From Micromonospora profundi (lineage in GTDB: Bacteria > Actinomycetota > Actinomycetes > Mycobacteriales > Micromonosporaceae), in contig NZ_JAATJK010000001.1 of NCBI RefSeq assembly GCF_011927785.1, forward strand, positions 2,604,001-2,668,000: a stretch of 64,000 nucleotides of DNA. Direction: 5' to 3'. The translations under genes were made by a program, and so were the position numbers. The notes under the pieces are model-generated. The model had not been told where the DNA came from. It ran no database searches and saw only the letters and a program-made list of their open reading frames with translations. Shown piece by piece: positions 24,771-32,979 of this stretch; position 1 is the first letter of the stretch; every line of letters begins with the position of its first letter.

Positions 24771-26569
24771 CTCCACGCGAACTCCCCCGCGCCAAGGTCT
24801 TCCCGCTTGAGCAGGTCGTTGTAGTGAACGAGCTTCAGCGTGAAGCGGTAGGAGACGTAGGTCAGGTTCAGGGCTGAGATCACGCAGAGCACAACCCACC
24901 GCCAGTCGGTGATTCCAACGAACGTGAGGTGTTCGAGGGTGCTCCCCTGCGGGGCTGGCAAAGCCGGCGGCGGAGAGCCTAGGTAAAGAATGACCGCGAC
25001 CACCGAGACTGCACCGCTGACGATAAGGGACAGGCGTGCGAGCATTGAGCCTCCGACGAGGGCGTTGTTGTCCGACGCCATCCCGAACCAACCCGCGGCA
25101 ACCGCGGGCAGCGCGAGCATCAGAGCCGGCAGACCGCCCACCTGAGCTCCCTGCGGGCTGGTGATCAGGTTCCCGGCAACCGCGATGAGCAGCGTCGTCG
25201 CCACTGCGGTGACCACTGCGCGGCCTCTGGCACCAGGCGGCACCTCCTTGAACCGGGCGATCAACTGAAGGTCCCGCATCTTCGGTGACTCCTGGGCATA
25301 ACCACGCATATATACATGGACAAAGCTTTGCCCGCGCCTCCGACGCACCCGGAAGTGGTGGTCCACCTCGGCGGTCGGACCAGTTTCGTGCGCGCAGAGG
25401 CCCTTCTTGTCGTGCTCATCCTGCTGGCCGTGTGGACGCCTACCGCGCCACCGCCGTGTCGCTAACGTACGGCAGTGGCGGCACTGAAGGAACTGTTTGA
25501 GCACGTACTTGTTGGACGGTGCGTTGACCCTCAGGTGGTAACTGTCGGCGGTAAGCGCCAACTCCACCGGGACCGCCACCTGATCGGGCTTGAGGCCAAG
25601 GCCGAGGCGGAGCAATCCCCCCCACCCCCTCACGAGCGAGGATGGGATGAAGGTGCGCTCATACTTGAGCAGGAGGCGGCCGCTGGACAGGTCGGCTGTA
25701 GGGATGACGGCGACGATGGGGTACGACGAACTGAGCGCGGCGACGTACTTCCGGACCCGCTGCCGGCTCTCATCGTCACGGAATTTGATCTTCTCTAGGA
25801 TGACGTCCATCCGTCGATCGACGATCTGGCTGTTCATCGGTCCGCGAGTGGCCACGATTTGCAGGAGTGCAAGCTCCGCTGCGCGTTCCACCTCCTCGAG
25901 CATGCGGTGCTCAGGAGTGGGCTGCTGACCGGCGGACATCTCGACCAGCAGCCGCAATCCGGCCGACGCCAGCCGGACGGATTCCTCGTACGACATCGTG
26001 GTTAACGATTCCCCTCGCGCGGACCGAAGGTGGAAGTTGTCCACCAACTCGCCCTTGAGCGGTTGCAGGACCGGTACGTACAGCATTCGGCCGCCATCGT
26101 CGGCGTCGGGCAGGGAGAAGGATATCGAGACCTGCTGCACCACGGCTCGTTCGTCGAGATCGATGGTCTCGGTCAGACGGGAACGGCGTCGGGCCGGGTC
26201 GACGACCAACTCCACAAACATCGCGATCGCCTTGCGGTCATCCTCGGTGATCCGGCTGGCCGCCGAACTCTGCAGGCTCTGTAGCCACGCGACATCTGGC
26301 TGGACGGGCGGCTCAGGGTCAACGGTCTCATGGTTCAACCGATCACGCAGCCGCCTGAAGATCAATATTCCGACGCCGGCCGCAAGGAGGAAGAAGACAA
26401 TACGCGCGACCGCTTCGAGTAGGTCTCCATGCTGGCCGACCCAGCCCCCGCGCGCCTCAAACCGGTACCGGAGCCAGCCCGTGCTGCCTGCCAGCATCAC
26501 GAGAGGTAGAGCCACGATGAAGATGCCGAGGTTCATCAACGTCTTTCGGGTGCTACGTCGCTCCTGCAC
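24767..26569 (-). CDS. Unknown polytopic membrane protein with central soluble region
   Basis: A 600-aa protein without a family I can name. Two N-terminal hydrophobic helices (about residues 12-32 and 52-70) precede a soluble region of some 350 residues with the acidic/Arg-rich DERAVVQQVSISFSLPD. Around residues 370-420 is a Cys/His-rich basic patch (LQCRHCRTL, LCAHETG, EVDHHFRV) that could bind a metal. Four more hydrophobic helices lie between about 450 and 585. The GTG at 26569 is the first possible start; an ATG at 26536 would still keep the first helix. It is followed by the coiled-coil gene. Base composition differs from the neighbours. Confidence 0.7.
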   Translation of the reverse strand: MQERRSTRKTLMNLGIFIVALPLVMLAGSTGWLRYRFEARGGWVGQHGDLLEAVARIVFFLLAAGVGILIFRRLRDRLNHETVDPEPPVQPDVAWLQSLQSSAASRITEDDRKAIAMFVELVVDPARRRSRLTETIDLDERAVVQQVSISFSLPDADDGGRMLYVPVLQPLKGELVDNFHLRSARGESLTTMSYEESVRLASAGLRLLVEMSAGQQPTPEHRMLEEVERAAELALLQIVATRGPMNSQIVDRRMDVILEKIKFRDDESRQRVRKYVAALSSSYPIVAVIPTADLSSGRLLLKYERTFIPSSLVRGWGGLLRLGLGLKPDQVAVPVELALTADSYHLRVNAPSNKYVLKQFLQCRHCRTLATRRWRGRRPHGQQDEHDKKGLCAHETGPTAEVDHHFRVRRRRGQSFVHVYMRGYAQESPKMRDLQLIARFKEVPPGARGRAVVTAVATTLLIAVAGNLITSPQGAQVGGLPALMLALPAVAAGWFGMASDNNALVGGSMLARLSLIVSGAVSVVAVILYLGSPPPALPAPQGSTLEHLTFVGITDWRWVVLCVISALNLTYVSYRFTLKLVHYNDLLKREDLGAGEFAWR

Positions 26570-27028
26570 GGACCACGCCCTCCACCCGCCAACAGCGAAG
26601 CGTACTCAGGGAAATACACTTTGCTACAGGGCTGCGCACCTGTCGACCCCACATGGCGACGGACCGCTGGGGAAACAATTCCGCTCTACAAATCAATTCT
26701 GCACGTCAACCACCGATAGTGGAGCACCACCATCTGCGGTTGCCCAACATCGATCGACGGCTGCCGTTATGGCATCGTTATGCCAATGCTTGCCCACCTC
26801 ATCCATTCGGGCTGACATACGCAGCTCATCCGCTCGGTGGCCTTGGCATGATCGGGCACGGTTGACCCTGTTAGGTGAATTGATCAAACCTAGTGTTGCA
26901 CCAACGTCGCCACTGGTCGTACTTGCGCGACAGCCGCTCGTCGTTCAGCCACAAGGCACAAAACCTCGCCATTCTCAACCCAGAATCGGCGGATCACGCC
27001 GATCAAGGCGCGCCCAGAAAGGCCGGTC
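26570..27028. other. Intergenic stretch of about 460 bp, no supported gene
   Basis: The composition is clearly more A/T-rich than the rest of the window. Short open frames occur on both strands, but none has a ribosome site or a recognisable motif. A small perfect hairpin (TGGCAT, CGTT, ATGCCA) lies at 26770-26785. It presumably contains the promoter of the 26569 operon; it may belong to the same acquired segment. Confidence 0.5.
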
Positions 27029-28417
27029 CTAGCCGGCGTAGAGCAGCAGCAGGCCGGCGACGGTGTAGGCGACCATCAGCGCCAGCAGCGGGAGTTGGCC
27101 CGCCACCGCGCGTGCCCGGGGAAACAGGTACAGGGCGCGGTCGTGGGCGAGCAGCGTCCCGAGCAGGTGCCCGAGGATGATGACGGTGATCTGGAGACTT
27201 GCCACTCCGGACGGTGTGACAAGCCCGGTGTGCGGCTGCCAGCCCGCGGTGCCCAGCCAGTTCGCGCCGGTGTCCAGAGGGTCGGAGAGCAGCGCGACGG
27301 TGCGCTGGCCTTCGAGGATCAGCAGCGAGTAGTAGTGCGCCACCACGTAACCCACAGCGATCGGCACGATCGAGTGGGCGATCTCCCCCGGCGCCCGCCG
27401 GACCGACCCCGCGCCCTCGGCAAAGGCCGGACCGTCGGTCGGGACCGTGTCACCGGGTTGTCCGGTCCGGCCGATGCGGGCGGCGGCGGTCACGGCGGCG
27501 AGGTACGCGACGGCGACGACACCGATGACCACGGCCAGCCCGGCGGTGCCGGTGACCGCCGGGGGCAGGCCGTTCTCCTGGGAGAAGCGCAGCCAGGCCG
27601 GGGCGTTGGAGAGACTGTCGAACATTGTCGAGCCGAGCAGCACGATAACCACGGCGACCAGCCCGGGGCGGGGCCGAAGCCCGGCGATGCCGTCCAGCGG
27701 ATTGCGCCACACCAGCACGCCGTCGGCGGCCCGACCGATCGGGGCGAGCCGGCCGACAAGCGCGCTGTAGACCTCGAACGGGTCGGCCCGGTCGAACCAA
27801 CCCGCGCCGAACAGTGCCGCTCCGGCGAGCATGAGCACGGCGTACCCGGCGAGCCACGCGCCGATGACCGGCAGTGTGGCCCGGTCCGGGGCGACCAGTT
27901 CCAGCCAGACGAAGCCGAGCAGGGTGCCGGCGGCGGGCCACAGGCCCAGGCCGGGCGGCAGTTGGCGGATGCCACGCTCGGGGTCCCGCCGCACGGCAAG
28001 CGCGACGAGCAGGTGGACCGTACGCAACGGGTTGACAGCACGCCAGACCGGGCCGATCAGCAACGAGACGGGCACCAGCCCGACCCAGAGCAGCACGTAG
28101 AGCGCACCGGCCGTCGGGTTGTCGGCGGTGTCCGGCCCGGCGAGCAGGCCCACGCAGAACCAGGCGGCGGCGAGCAGCCCCAGCCCGCGCAGCACCGCCC
28201 GGAACGCGGGGGCGTCGACGAGGCGGGCCAGCCACCCCGGCACCGGCCGGCCGCCGATCGCGTCCCGGTCCAGGCGGGGCTCGCGCCAGAGCACGCCGAG
28301 CGCGACGAACGTGACGACAAGGGTCAGGGCCGCGGCGACGACGAGCTGTCCCAGCGTGATGGGCAGGTCCTGACGGCCGCCGACGCCGTGCGCCAGCAGC
28401 GACGGAGCGCCGCTCAT
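27029..28417 (-). CDS. Polytopic membrane protein (fenitrothion-hydrolase-like family)
   Basis: A 462-aa integral membrane protein with about ten hydrophobic helices. Conserved-looking blocks are IGPVWRAVNPLRTVH, DPFEVYSALVGRLAPIG, FDSLSNAPAWLRF and PIAVGYVVAHYYSLLILEG. It resembles a family annotated after fenitrothion hydrolase, although that activity is unlikely to be its general role. The gene follows the cupredoxin-like lipoprotein gene with a 5-bp gap, and a CopC gene is divergent. A copper- or respiratory-related envelope role is therefore plausible. His and Asp residues in the helices (VVAHYYS, HDRALYLFPR) could bind metal. No function is demonstrated by sequence. Confidence 0.7.
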   Translation of the reverse strand: MSGAPSLLAHGVGGRQDLPITLGQLVVAAALTLVVTFVALGVLWREPRLDRDAIGGRPVPGWLARLVDAPAFRAVLRGLGLLAAAWFCVGLLAGPDTADNPTAGALYVLLWVGLVPVSLLIGPVWRAVNPLRTVHLLVALAVRRDPERGIRQLPPGLGLWPAAGTLLGFVWLELVAPDRATLPVIGAWLAGYAVLMLAGAALFGAGWFDRADPFEVYSALVGRLAPIGRAADGVLVWRNPLDGIAGLRPRPGLVAVVIVLLGSTMFDSLSNAPAWLRFSQENGLPPAVTGTAGLAVVIGVVAVAYLAAVTAAARIGRTGQPGDTVPTDGPAFAEGAGSVRRAPGEIAHSIVPIAVGYVVAHYYSLLILEGQRTVALLSDPLDTGANWLGTAGWQPHTGLVTPSGVASLQITVIILGHLLGTLLAHDRALYLFPRARAVAGQLPLLALMVAYTVAGLLLLYAG

Positions 28418-28422
28418 CCCGC

Positions 28423-28890
28423 TCAGCGCACGACGAGCTGGAACAGCACCAGCTCGCTGTCGTGCGTCTCCACCTCGAACAGGCCTGTCTTGTCGGCGCG
28501 GAACTCCACCGAGCCTGCAACGCCGGCCGGCAGTCGGGCACCCAGGTCGTACCCGTGCACGTGCAGCTCGTCATCGACGTCCGAGGTGACGGTGATCCGG
28601 ATCGACTCGCCCTTGCCCACCGTGACCCGGCCGGTCGGCGGGTTGACCCGCCGCTTGGCGATGGTCACGGTGATCTCCCGGTCGACAGCTGGTGTGCTGG
28701 GGCTGGCGCTGGGAGTGGGGCTGTTCGTCGCCGTCGGGGTGGTGGTCGGTGCGGCGGCGGACGTCGGTGCCGCCGACGGTGCGGCCACGGACGGGTCGTC
28801 GTCCTGCCCGCAACCCGTGACGAGCAGCGTGGTGAGCAGGCCGGTGGCGAGGAGGGCGGGAAGGCGGGAACCGGGGGCGCGAACGAACAC
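28423..28890 (-). CDS. Cupredoxin-like lipoprotein
   Basis: A 155-aa exported lipoprotein. The signal ends in a lipobox (LLVTGC); a Thr/Ser/Pro/Ala-rich linker (about residues 28-70) leads to a cupredoxin-like beta sandwich of about 85 residues (REITVTIAKRRVNPPTG, VGKGESIRITVTSDVDDELH). HVHGYDLG and the terminal HDSELVLFQLVV hold candidate metal ligands, but a classical Cys-His-Met type 1 copper site is not evident. The GTG at 28890 has a GGAG box. It is transcribed with the polytopic membrane protein gene and is divergent from CopC, pointing to metal handling at the cell surface. Confidence 0.72.
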   Translation of the reverse strand: MFVRAPGSRLPALLATGLLTTLLVTGCGQDDDPSVAAPSAAPTSAAAPTTTPTATNSPTPSASPSTPAVDREITVTIAKRRVNPPTGRVTVGKGESIRITVTSDVDDELHVHGYDLGARLPAGVAGSVEFRADKTGLFEVETHDSELVLFQLVVR

Positions 28891-28955
28891 GGGCGGACTC
28901 CGAACGACGCGGGGGACGGGGTGGAGATGATCGTCGGGGAGGTGAACTCTACGTC

Positions 28956-28984
28956 TTGTTCGGCACCGGGGAAATGACATGATG
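28956..28984 (+). promoter_or_regulatory. Possible copC promoter
   Basis: TTGTTC (28956-28961) and CATGAT (28978-28983) are spaced 16 bp apart and the -10-like box ends 6 nt before the ATG at 28990, so the mRNA may be leaderless or nearly so. The surrounding 11-mer ATGACATGATG recurs at 29887-29897 upstream of the next plus-strand gene. Support is by pattern only. Confidence 0.35.
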
Positions 28985-28989
28985 AACGA

Positions 28990-29832
28990 ATGCGATCGAG
29001 GTCTGCCACTTTCTGTCACGTCCTGGGCCGTGCCACGGCGGCGCTGGTCGCGATGCTTGTGGTGACGCTGCTGTGGCCCGCCTCCGCGGCGTCCGCCCAC
29101 GGTCAGTTGGCCACCTCCACCCCGTTGACCGGCACCGTGGTCCGGGAGCCGCTCGCCCAGCTCGGCTTGTACTTCACCGAAAAGCCCGCCGACAACGCGC
29201 ACTTCACCGTCACCGGCCCGAACGGCACCCGAGTGGACAACGGCTGGTCGAACGGCGAGCCGAAGCGCCTGGACAAGCCCGTCCAGGAGTACTTCATGGT
29301 CAACGGTGTCTTCGAACCACGGCTCTACCACACGGGTTTCCCGGCCATGGTGGCTGTCGCGCACTGGCCGGCGAAGGGTAGGTACACCGCCAGTTACCTC
29401 TCGGTCGCCTCGGACGGCGAGGCGGTGCGGGGCGCAGTGACGTTCGACTACCAGGGCCCGAGCACGGCGGCACCGGCCGGCTGGACGCCCCCCACCGACG
29501 AACCGTCCCCCGCCCTGCTCGCACAGGTCGAAGGTCATTCGTCGGCGTCCGCCGTGCCGGCCGCGACCGCCGCCGCTGTCACCCCGGCGGCGCAGCCGGA
29601 GGCGTCCGAGCCGGACGGCGGGCTCGCGCCCTGGCTGGTGCCCGCCGCTGTCGTGGTGGCCGTCGGCGCGATCATCGTCGTGGCGGCCCGCCGCAAGCCG
29701 GCCTCACCACGACAGGGCGCAGCCCGCCCGCGCGCGGCGACGAAGCGCACGCCGTCGCGGTCCGGCAACGCGCCCCGACAGCGCCCGGGTGGGAGCCGCA
29801 AGCCGGCCCGCCGCGGCCGCCCGCAGGGCTGA
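28990..29832 (+). CDS. CopC-domain protein with C-terminal membrane anchor
   Basis: A 280-aa exported protein. A signal peptide (about residues 1-36, ending ASAASA) would expose a mature N-terminal His (AHGQLATSTP), the usual first copper ligand of CopC. The CopC domain covers about 37-150 (VVREPLAQLGLYFTEKP). An Ala/Pro linker, one transmembrane helix (about 215-237, WLVPAAVVVAVGAIIVV) and a long Arg/Lys-rich cytoplasmic tail follow. The domain probably binds Cu(II) outside the membrane. No copD fusion is present; the divergent polytopic protein could act as the membrane partner. Confidence 0.82.
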   Translation: MRSRSATFCHVLGRATAALVAMLVVTLLWPASAASAHGQLATSTPLTGTVVREPLAQLGLYFTEKPADNAHFTVTGPNGTRVDNGWSNGEPKRLDKPVQEYFMVNGVFEPRLYHTGFPAMVAVAHWPAKGRYTASYLSVASDGEAVRGAVTFDYQGPSTAAPAGWTPPTDEPSPALLAQVEGHSSASAVPAATAAAVTPAAQPEASEPDGGLAPWLVPAAVVVAVGAIIVVAARRKPASPRQGAARPRAATKRTPSRSGNAPRQRPGGSRKPARRGRPQG

Positions 29833-29939
29833 ACACCCGCCTCCCGTACCGTCGCCGAACGGACGAAGCGAGCCGCCGACCGCCGGATGACATGATGTGC
29901 CGACAACAGCTCTCGCGACGAGGAAGGTGCTGCTGTCTC

Positions 29940-30371
29940 ATGGCGCGCTTCGAGGCCGACCGGCGGGAGACCCGCACCGTGGCCGAGCAGTCCGCTCCCC
30001 CGATCGTCGACAGCATGACGTACGAGATGGCGACCGACCTGCGGGCGTTGCGCACGTTCGTGCACGCCGAGGCGCTGGCGCGAGGGCTGTCGCCGCAGCG
30101 GGTGGAACTGCTGACGCTCGCGGTGAGCGAGTTGGCCACGAACACGTTGCAGCACACCACCGGCGGGGGCCGGGTGCGGCTCTGGGCGGAGGAGGGCCAC
30201 CTGGTCTGCGACGTTGTCGACCAGGGGCCGGTGCGGGTGTTCGGTCGGGGCATGCCCGCCGCCGACGCGGTACGCGGCCGAGGGCTCGCCATCGTCGAGC
30301 AGGTCTGCGACGAGGTGGCCGTGCTCAGCGACCCCGAGGGCACCGTGGTGCGGATCCGGCTGGGCATCTGA
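29940..30371 (+). CDS. RsbW-like ATP-binding protein (HATPase_c_2)
   Basis: A protein of about 143 aa with a stand-alone GHKL ATPase domain of the anti-sigma kinase type. The N box is LAVSELATNTLQHT; the G1 region is VVDQGPVRVFGRG; the G2-like block is RGRGLAIVEQVCDEV. No His-kinase dimerisation domain is present. Such proteins phosphorylate anti-sigma-factor antagonists or bind sigma factors in the cytoplasm; no antagonist or sigma gene is adjacent. The ATG at 29940 has AGGAAGG 12 nt upstream; the frame is also open from 29892, with a weaker start there. Confidence 0.8.
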   Translation: MARFEADRRETRTVAEQSAPPIVDSMTYEMATDLRALRTFVHAEALARGLSPQRVELLTLAVSELATNTLQHTTGGGRVRLWAEEGHLVCDVVDQGPVRVFGRGMPAADAVRGRGLAIVEQVCDEVAVLSDPEGTVVRIRLGI

Positions 30372-30509
30372 GCCGGCCGCGGGCGGCACGGGTACGACCG
30401 GGGGTGCGGGTTCGGCGGCGATCCGTCCGCGTACGGGCCGCGCAGGCTGCCACAATGCGGTCAGCCCGGACGGCGGCGCCGGGGGACGCAGACCCGGAGG
30501 GATGGCAGC

Positions 30510-30887
30510 ATGCCGGACAGCGAACGCGAGGCGGAACTGCTCGACGCCGAGCGCACACTGCAGGCCGCGCAGCGGGCCGGCGACGTCGCCGCCCTCGATC
30601 AACTGCTCGTCGACCAGCTGATCGCTGTCGGTCCCGACGGTCGCCAGTACACCAAGTCGGAGGACCTGGCCACACACCGGGACCGCACCTCGGTCATCGA
30701 GGAGCTGGTCGAGGAGAGGTTGGATCTGCTGGTCGTCGGGGCGACCGGTGTGACGTTCTTCCTCGGCCGGGTGGCAGGGGTGATCGACGGTGAGCCGTTC
30801 GCGGCGCGTCTGCGCTACACCCGGACGTGGGTCCACGACGACCCGCACGGGTGGCGCGTCCTCGCCGCCCACATCGGCATCGTCTGA
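30510..30887 (+). CDS. NTF2-like (DUF4440-type) protein
   Basis: A 125-aa single-domain protein with the cone-shaped NTF2/SnoaL-like fold pattern: an N-terminal helix (EREAELLDAERTLQAAQRAG), then DQLLVDQLIAVGPDGRQYTK, and a C-terminal strand pair ending WRVLAAHIGIV. Such proteins bind or turn over small hydrophobic ligands; no catalytic set is identifiable here. The ATG at 30510 follows GGAGGGATGGCAGC. It converges on the MOSC gene with a 21-bp gap. Confidence 0.8.
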   Translation: MPDSEREAELLDAERTLQAAQRAGDVAALDQLLVDQLIAVGPDGRQYTKSEDLATHRDRTSVIEELVEERLDLLVVGATGVTFFLGRVAGVIDGEPFAARLRYTRTWVHDDPHGWRVLAAHIGIV

Positions 30888-30908
30888 CCCGGCCGGTGGA
30901 CGTGAGGG

Positions 30909-31403
30909 CTAGGACGCGAGCGCCCGTTCGACGGTGGCGACGGTCGGCCCGACGCGCAGCACGCCGTCGTTTAGAGGTGTGCAGCGGACGCCACCCGTGG
31001 TGCGCAGCGCCTTCCACGCCCCGGGGCCGACAGTGACGTCCATCCACGCGCACGGGCGGGCGGCGCCGTTGACCCGCAGGCTGACCGGGCCGTCGCCGGA
31101 GTCGAGGACGAGCACCTTTCCGATCATCTCGTCCACAGCGAGCCCCGTGGTGAGGATGTTGCGCCGCACCTGTGCCAGGCCGATGCCGGCGGGCAGGGAC
31201 TCCTGGGCGATGATCGTCACGCTGGCGTCGCGGTGCGCCGGCTTTCCGAAGTAGCGGTCGCCCACGATGCCGAGGCCAGCCTGGATCTGGACGACGTCGA
31301 CCAGTTCGCCGCGTGGCGCCGGGGCCGGGCCATCGGCGGGCCGGCCCACAAAGCGGTGCACCGGTGAGGCCAGCAACTCCACGATCCGCGACATGGCCCG
31401 CAT
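30909..31403 (-). CDS. MOSC-domain protein
   Basis: A protein of about 164 aa consisting of a MOSC beta-barrel. It has GIVGDRYFGKPAHRDASVT, then SLPAGIGLAQVRRNILTTG, and the conserved late Cys in NGAARPCAWMDV, which binds persulfide or molybdenum cofactor in the family. A sulfur-carrier or cofactor-handling role in the cytoplasm is likely; the partner enzyme is not in the window. The ATG at 31403 is used; an ATG at 31394 is possible. It lies 50 bp downstream of urtE on the same strand and might be read through from the urea transporter operon. Confidence 0.85.
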   Translation of the reverse strand: MRAMSRIVELLASPVHRFVGRPADGPAPAPRGELVDVVQIQAGLGIVGDRYFGKPAHRDASVTIIAQESLPAGIGLAQVRRNILTTGLAVDEMIGKVLVLDSGDGPVSLRVNGAARPCAWMDVTVGPGAWKALRTTGGVRCTPLNDGVLRVGPTVATVERALAS

Positions 31404-31453
31404 TCTACGAACCAGACCTCGCGTCCCGGGTCGGCTCGGTGTTCCCCGCCATC

Positions 31454-32149
31454 TCAGACCGCCAGTGCGGCCCGGACCTCCCGTTCCGCCGAAGCGCCGC
31501 CGTCGCCGCGCGAGGTGACCCGGCCGGACTCCAGCACGTGGTAGCGGCTCGCCACCCGCAACGCGAAACCCAGGTGCTGCTCGACGAGGAGCACGCTGAA
31601 ACCGGGTTGCCGGGTCAACTCGACGATCCGTTCCTGGATCTCCGCGACGACCGACGGCTGGATGCCCTCGGTCGGCTCGTCGAGCATCAACAGCCGCGGC
31701 CGGGTGATCAGCGCGCGGGCGATTGCCAGTTGCTGGCGTTGACCGCCGGAGAGCAGCCCGGCCCGTCGACGCAGGAGTGGACGCAACGCTGGGAACAGGT
31801 CCAGCACCTCCGCCGTGGCCACCGGACCGTCGCGCCGGCCGTCGGCGACCAGGCGCAGGTTCTCCGCCGCCGTCAGGTGCGGAAAACACTGCTGGCCCTG
31901 CGGGACGTACGCCATCCCGCGCGCCACCCGCTCGTGCGGCCCGAGGCGGGTCACGTCCTCGCCGTCGAGCTCGACAGTGCCGGCGCTCGGACGCAGCAGG
32001 CCTGCTGCGACCCGCAGCAGCGTGCTCTTTCCGGCGCCGTTGTGCCCGAGCACCGCGGCCACCCCGTCCGGCGGGACGGCCAGGTCGACTCCGTGCAGCA
32101 CCCGACTGCGCCCGTATCCGGCGTGCACCCCACGCAGGGTCAGCATCAT
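31454..32149 (-). CDS. urtE: Urea ABC transporter, ATP-binding subunit UrtE
   Basis: A 231-aa ABC ATPase of the branched-chain amino acid (LivF) type. Walker A is GHNGAGKSTLL, the signature is LLSGGQRQQLAIARAL, Walker B is LLMLDEPTEGI, and the switch His is in LVEQHLG. UrtE identity comes from the setting: it is the fifth gene of an intact urtABCDE run coupled by 4-bp ATGA overlaps, close to the urease genes. With UrtD it should power ATP-driven urea uptake on the cytoplasmic face. Two adjacent ATG codons (32149 and 32146) are available. Confidence 0.92.
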   Translation of the reverse strand: MMLTLRGVHAGYGRSRVLHGVDLAVPPDGVAAVLGHNGAGKSTLLRVAAGLLRPSAGTVELDGEDVTRLGPHERVARGMAYVPQGQQCFPHLTAAENLRLVADGRRDGPVATAEVLDLFPALRPLLRRRAGLLSGGQRQQLAIARALITRPRLLMLDEPTEGIQPSVVAEIQERIVELTRQPGFSVLLVEQHLGFALRVASRYHVLESGRVTSRGDGGASAEREVRAALAV

Positions 32150-32979
32150 GCCTCCAGACCGCTGGTGGCCGACCCGGCGTCGACCGGGTGGCCGAGGTAG
32201 ACCTCCTGTACGCGCGGGTCCGCCTGGACCTGCGCCACAGTGCCCTCGCTGAGCACCCGACCGGCGTGCAGCACTGTGACGCTGCGGGCGAACCGACGCA
32301 GGAAGTCCATGTCGTGCTCGATCACGACGACAGTGCGGTCGCGGCTCACCGTCTCCAGCAGGGCGCCGGTGGCGTCGCGTTCCTCGTGGCTCATCCCGGC
32401 GACGGGCTCATCGAGCAGCAGCAGCCGCGCGTCCTGCACCAGCAGCATGCCGATCTCCAACCACTGCTTCTGGCCGTGCGCGAGCGTCCCGGCGAGCTGG
32501 TCGGCCCGCCCGGCCAGCCCGATCGTCTCCAGAGCGGCGGCCACCTCGTCGGGAATGCTCCGGCGGCGGCGGACCAGTGTCGCCCAGCTACGCCGGGCGC
32601 CAGCGGCGATGTCGAGGTTCTGCACCACCGTCAGCTCCTCGAAGACCGTCGAGGTCTGAAAGGTCCGTCCGATGCCCAGCCGGCTGATCTTGTGCACCGG
32701 GCGGCCGAGCAGTTCCTGGTCGCCGAACCGGACCGAGCCGGTGGCCCGGACCAGGCCGGTGACCGCGTCCACGAGGGTGGTCTTGCCGGCACCGTTGGGC
32801 CCGATGAGGAACCGGATGTCACCGGCGGGCACCTCCAGCGACACACCGTCGACGGCCGTGAACCCGTCGAAGCTGACCCGTAGGTCACGGACGGACAACC
32901 CGTCCAACCGTTCGCCGCTCATGCTGTGCTGGCTGGGCACGCGCTCACGGCCCTCCCTGCGCTCGGTGCGTTCGCTCAT
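32146..32979 (-). CDS. urtD: Urea ABC transporter, ATP-binding subunit UrtD
   Basis: A 277-aa LivG-type ABC ATPase. Walker A is GPNGAGKTTLVDAV, the signature region reads LAHGQKQWLEIGMLL, Walker B is LLLLDEPVAGM, and VVIEHDMDFL carries the switch His. The LAHGQKQWLEI form of the signature is the pattern I associate with UrtD proteins. The N-terminus has about 30 extra hydrophilic residues before the core; the ATG at 32979 is supported by the ATGA overlap with urtC. It pairs with UrtE beneath the UrtBC channel. Confidence 0.93.
   Translation of the reverse strand: MSERTERREGRERVPSQHSMSGERLDGLSVRDLRVSFDGFTAVDGVSLEVPAGDIRFLIGPNGAGKTTLVDAVTGLVRATGSVRFGDQELLGRPVHKISRLGIGRTFQTSTVFEELTVVQNLDIAAGARRSWATLVRRRRSIPDEVAAALETIGLAGRADQLAGTLAHGQKQWLEIGMLLVQDARLLLLDEPVAGMSHEERDATGALLETVSRDRTVVVIEHDMDFLRRFARSVTVLHAGRVLSEGTVAQVQADPRVQEVYLGHPVDAGSATSGLEA

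Noticed and set aside
26653..26887. Overlapping 64- and 70-codon open frames on opposite strands in the A/T-richer gap.
   Set aside because: Neither has a ribosome site, a recognisable motif or a neighbour that supports it.
29887..29897. The 11-mer ATGACATGATG shared with the copC upstream region as a common regulator site.
   Set aside because: Two copies of a short word in a shared A/T-rich context are not enough; it was kept only as a remark on the possible copC promoter.
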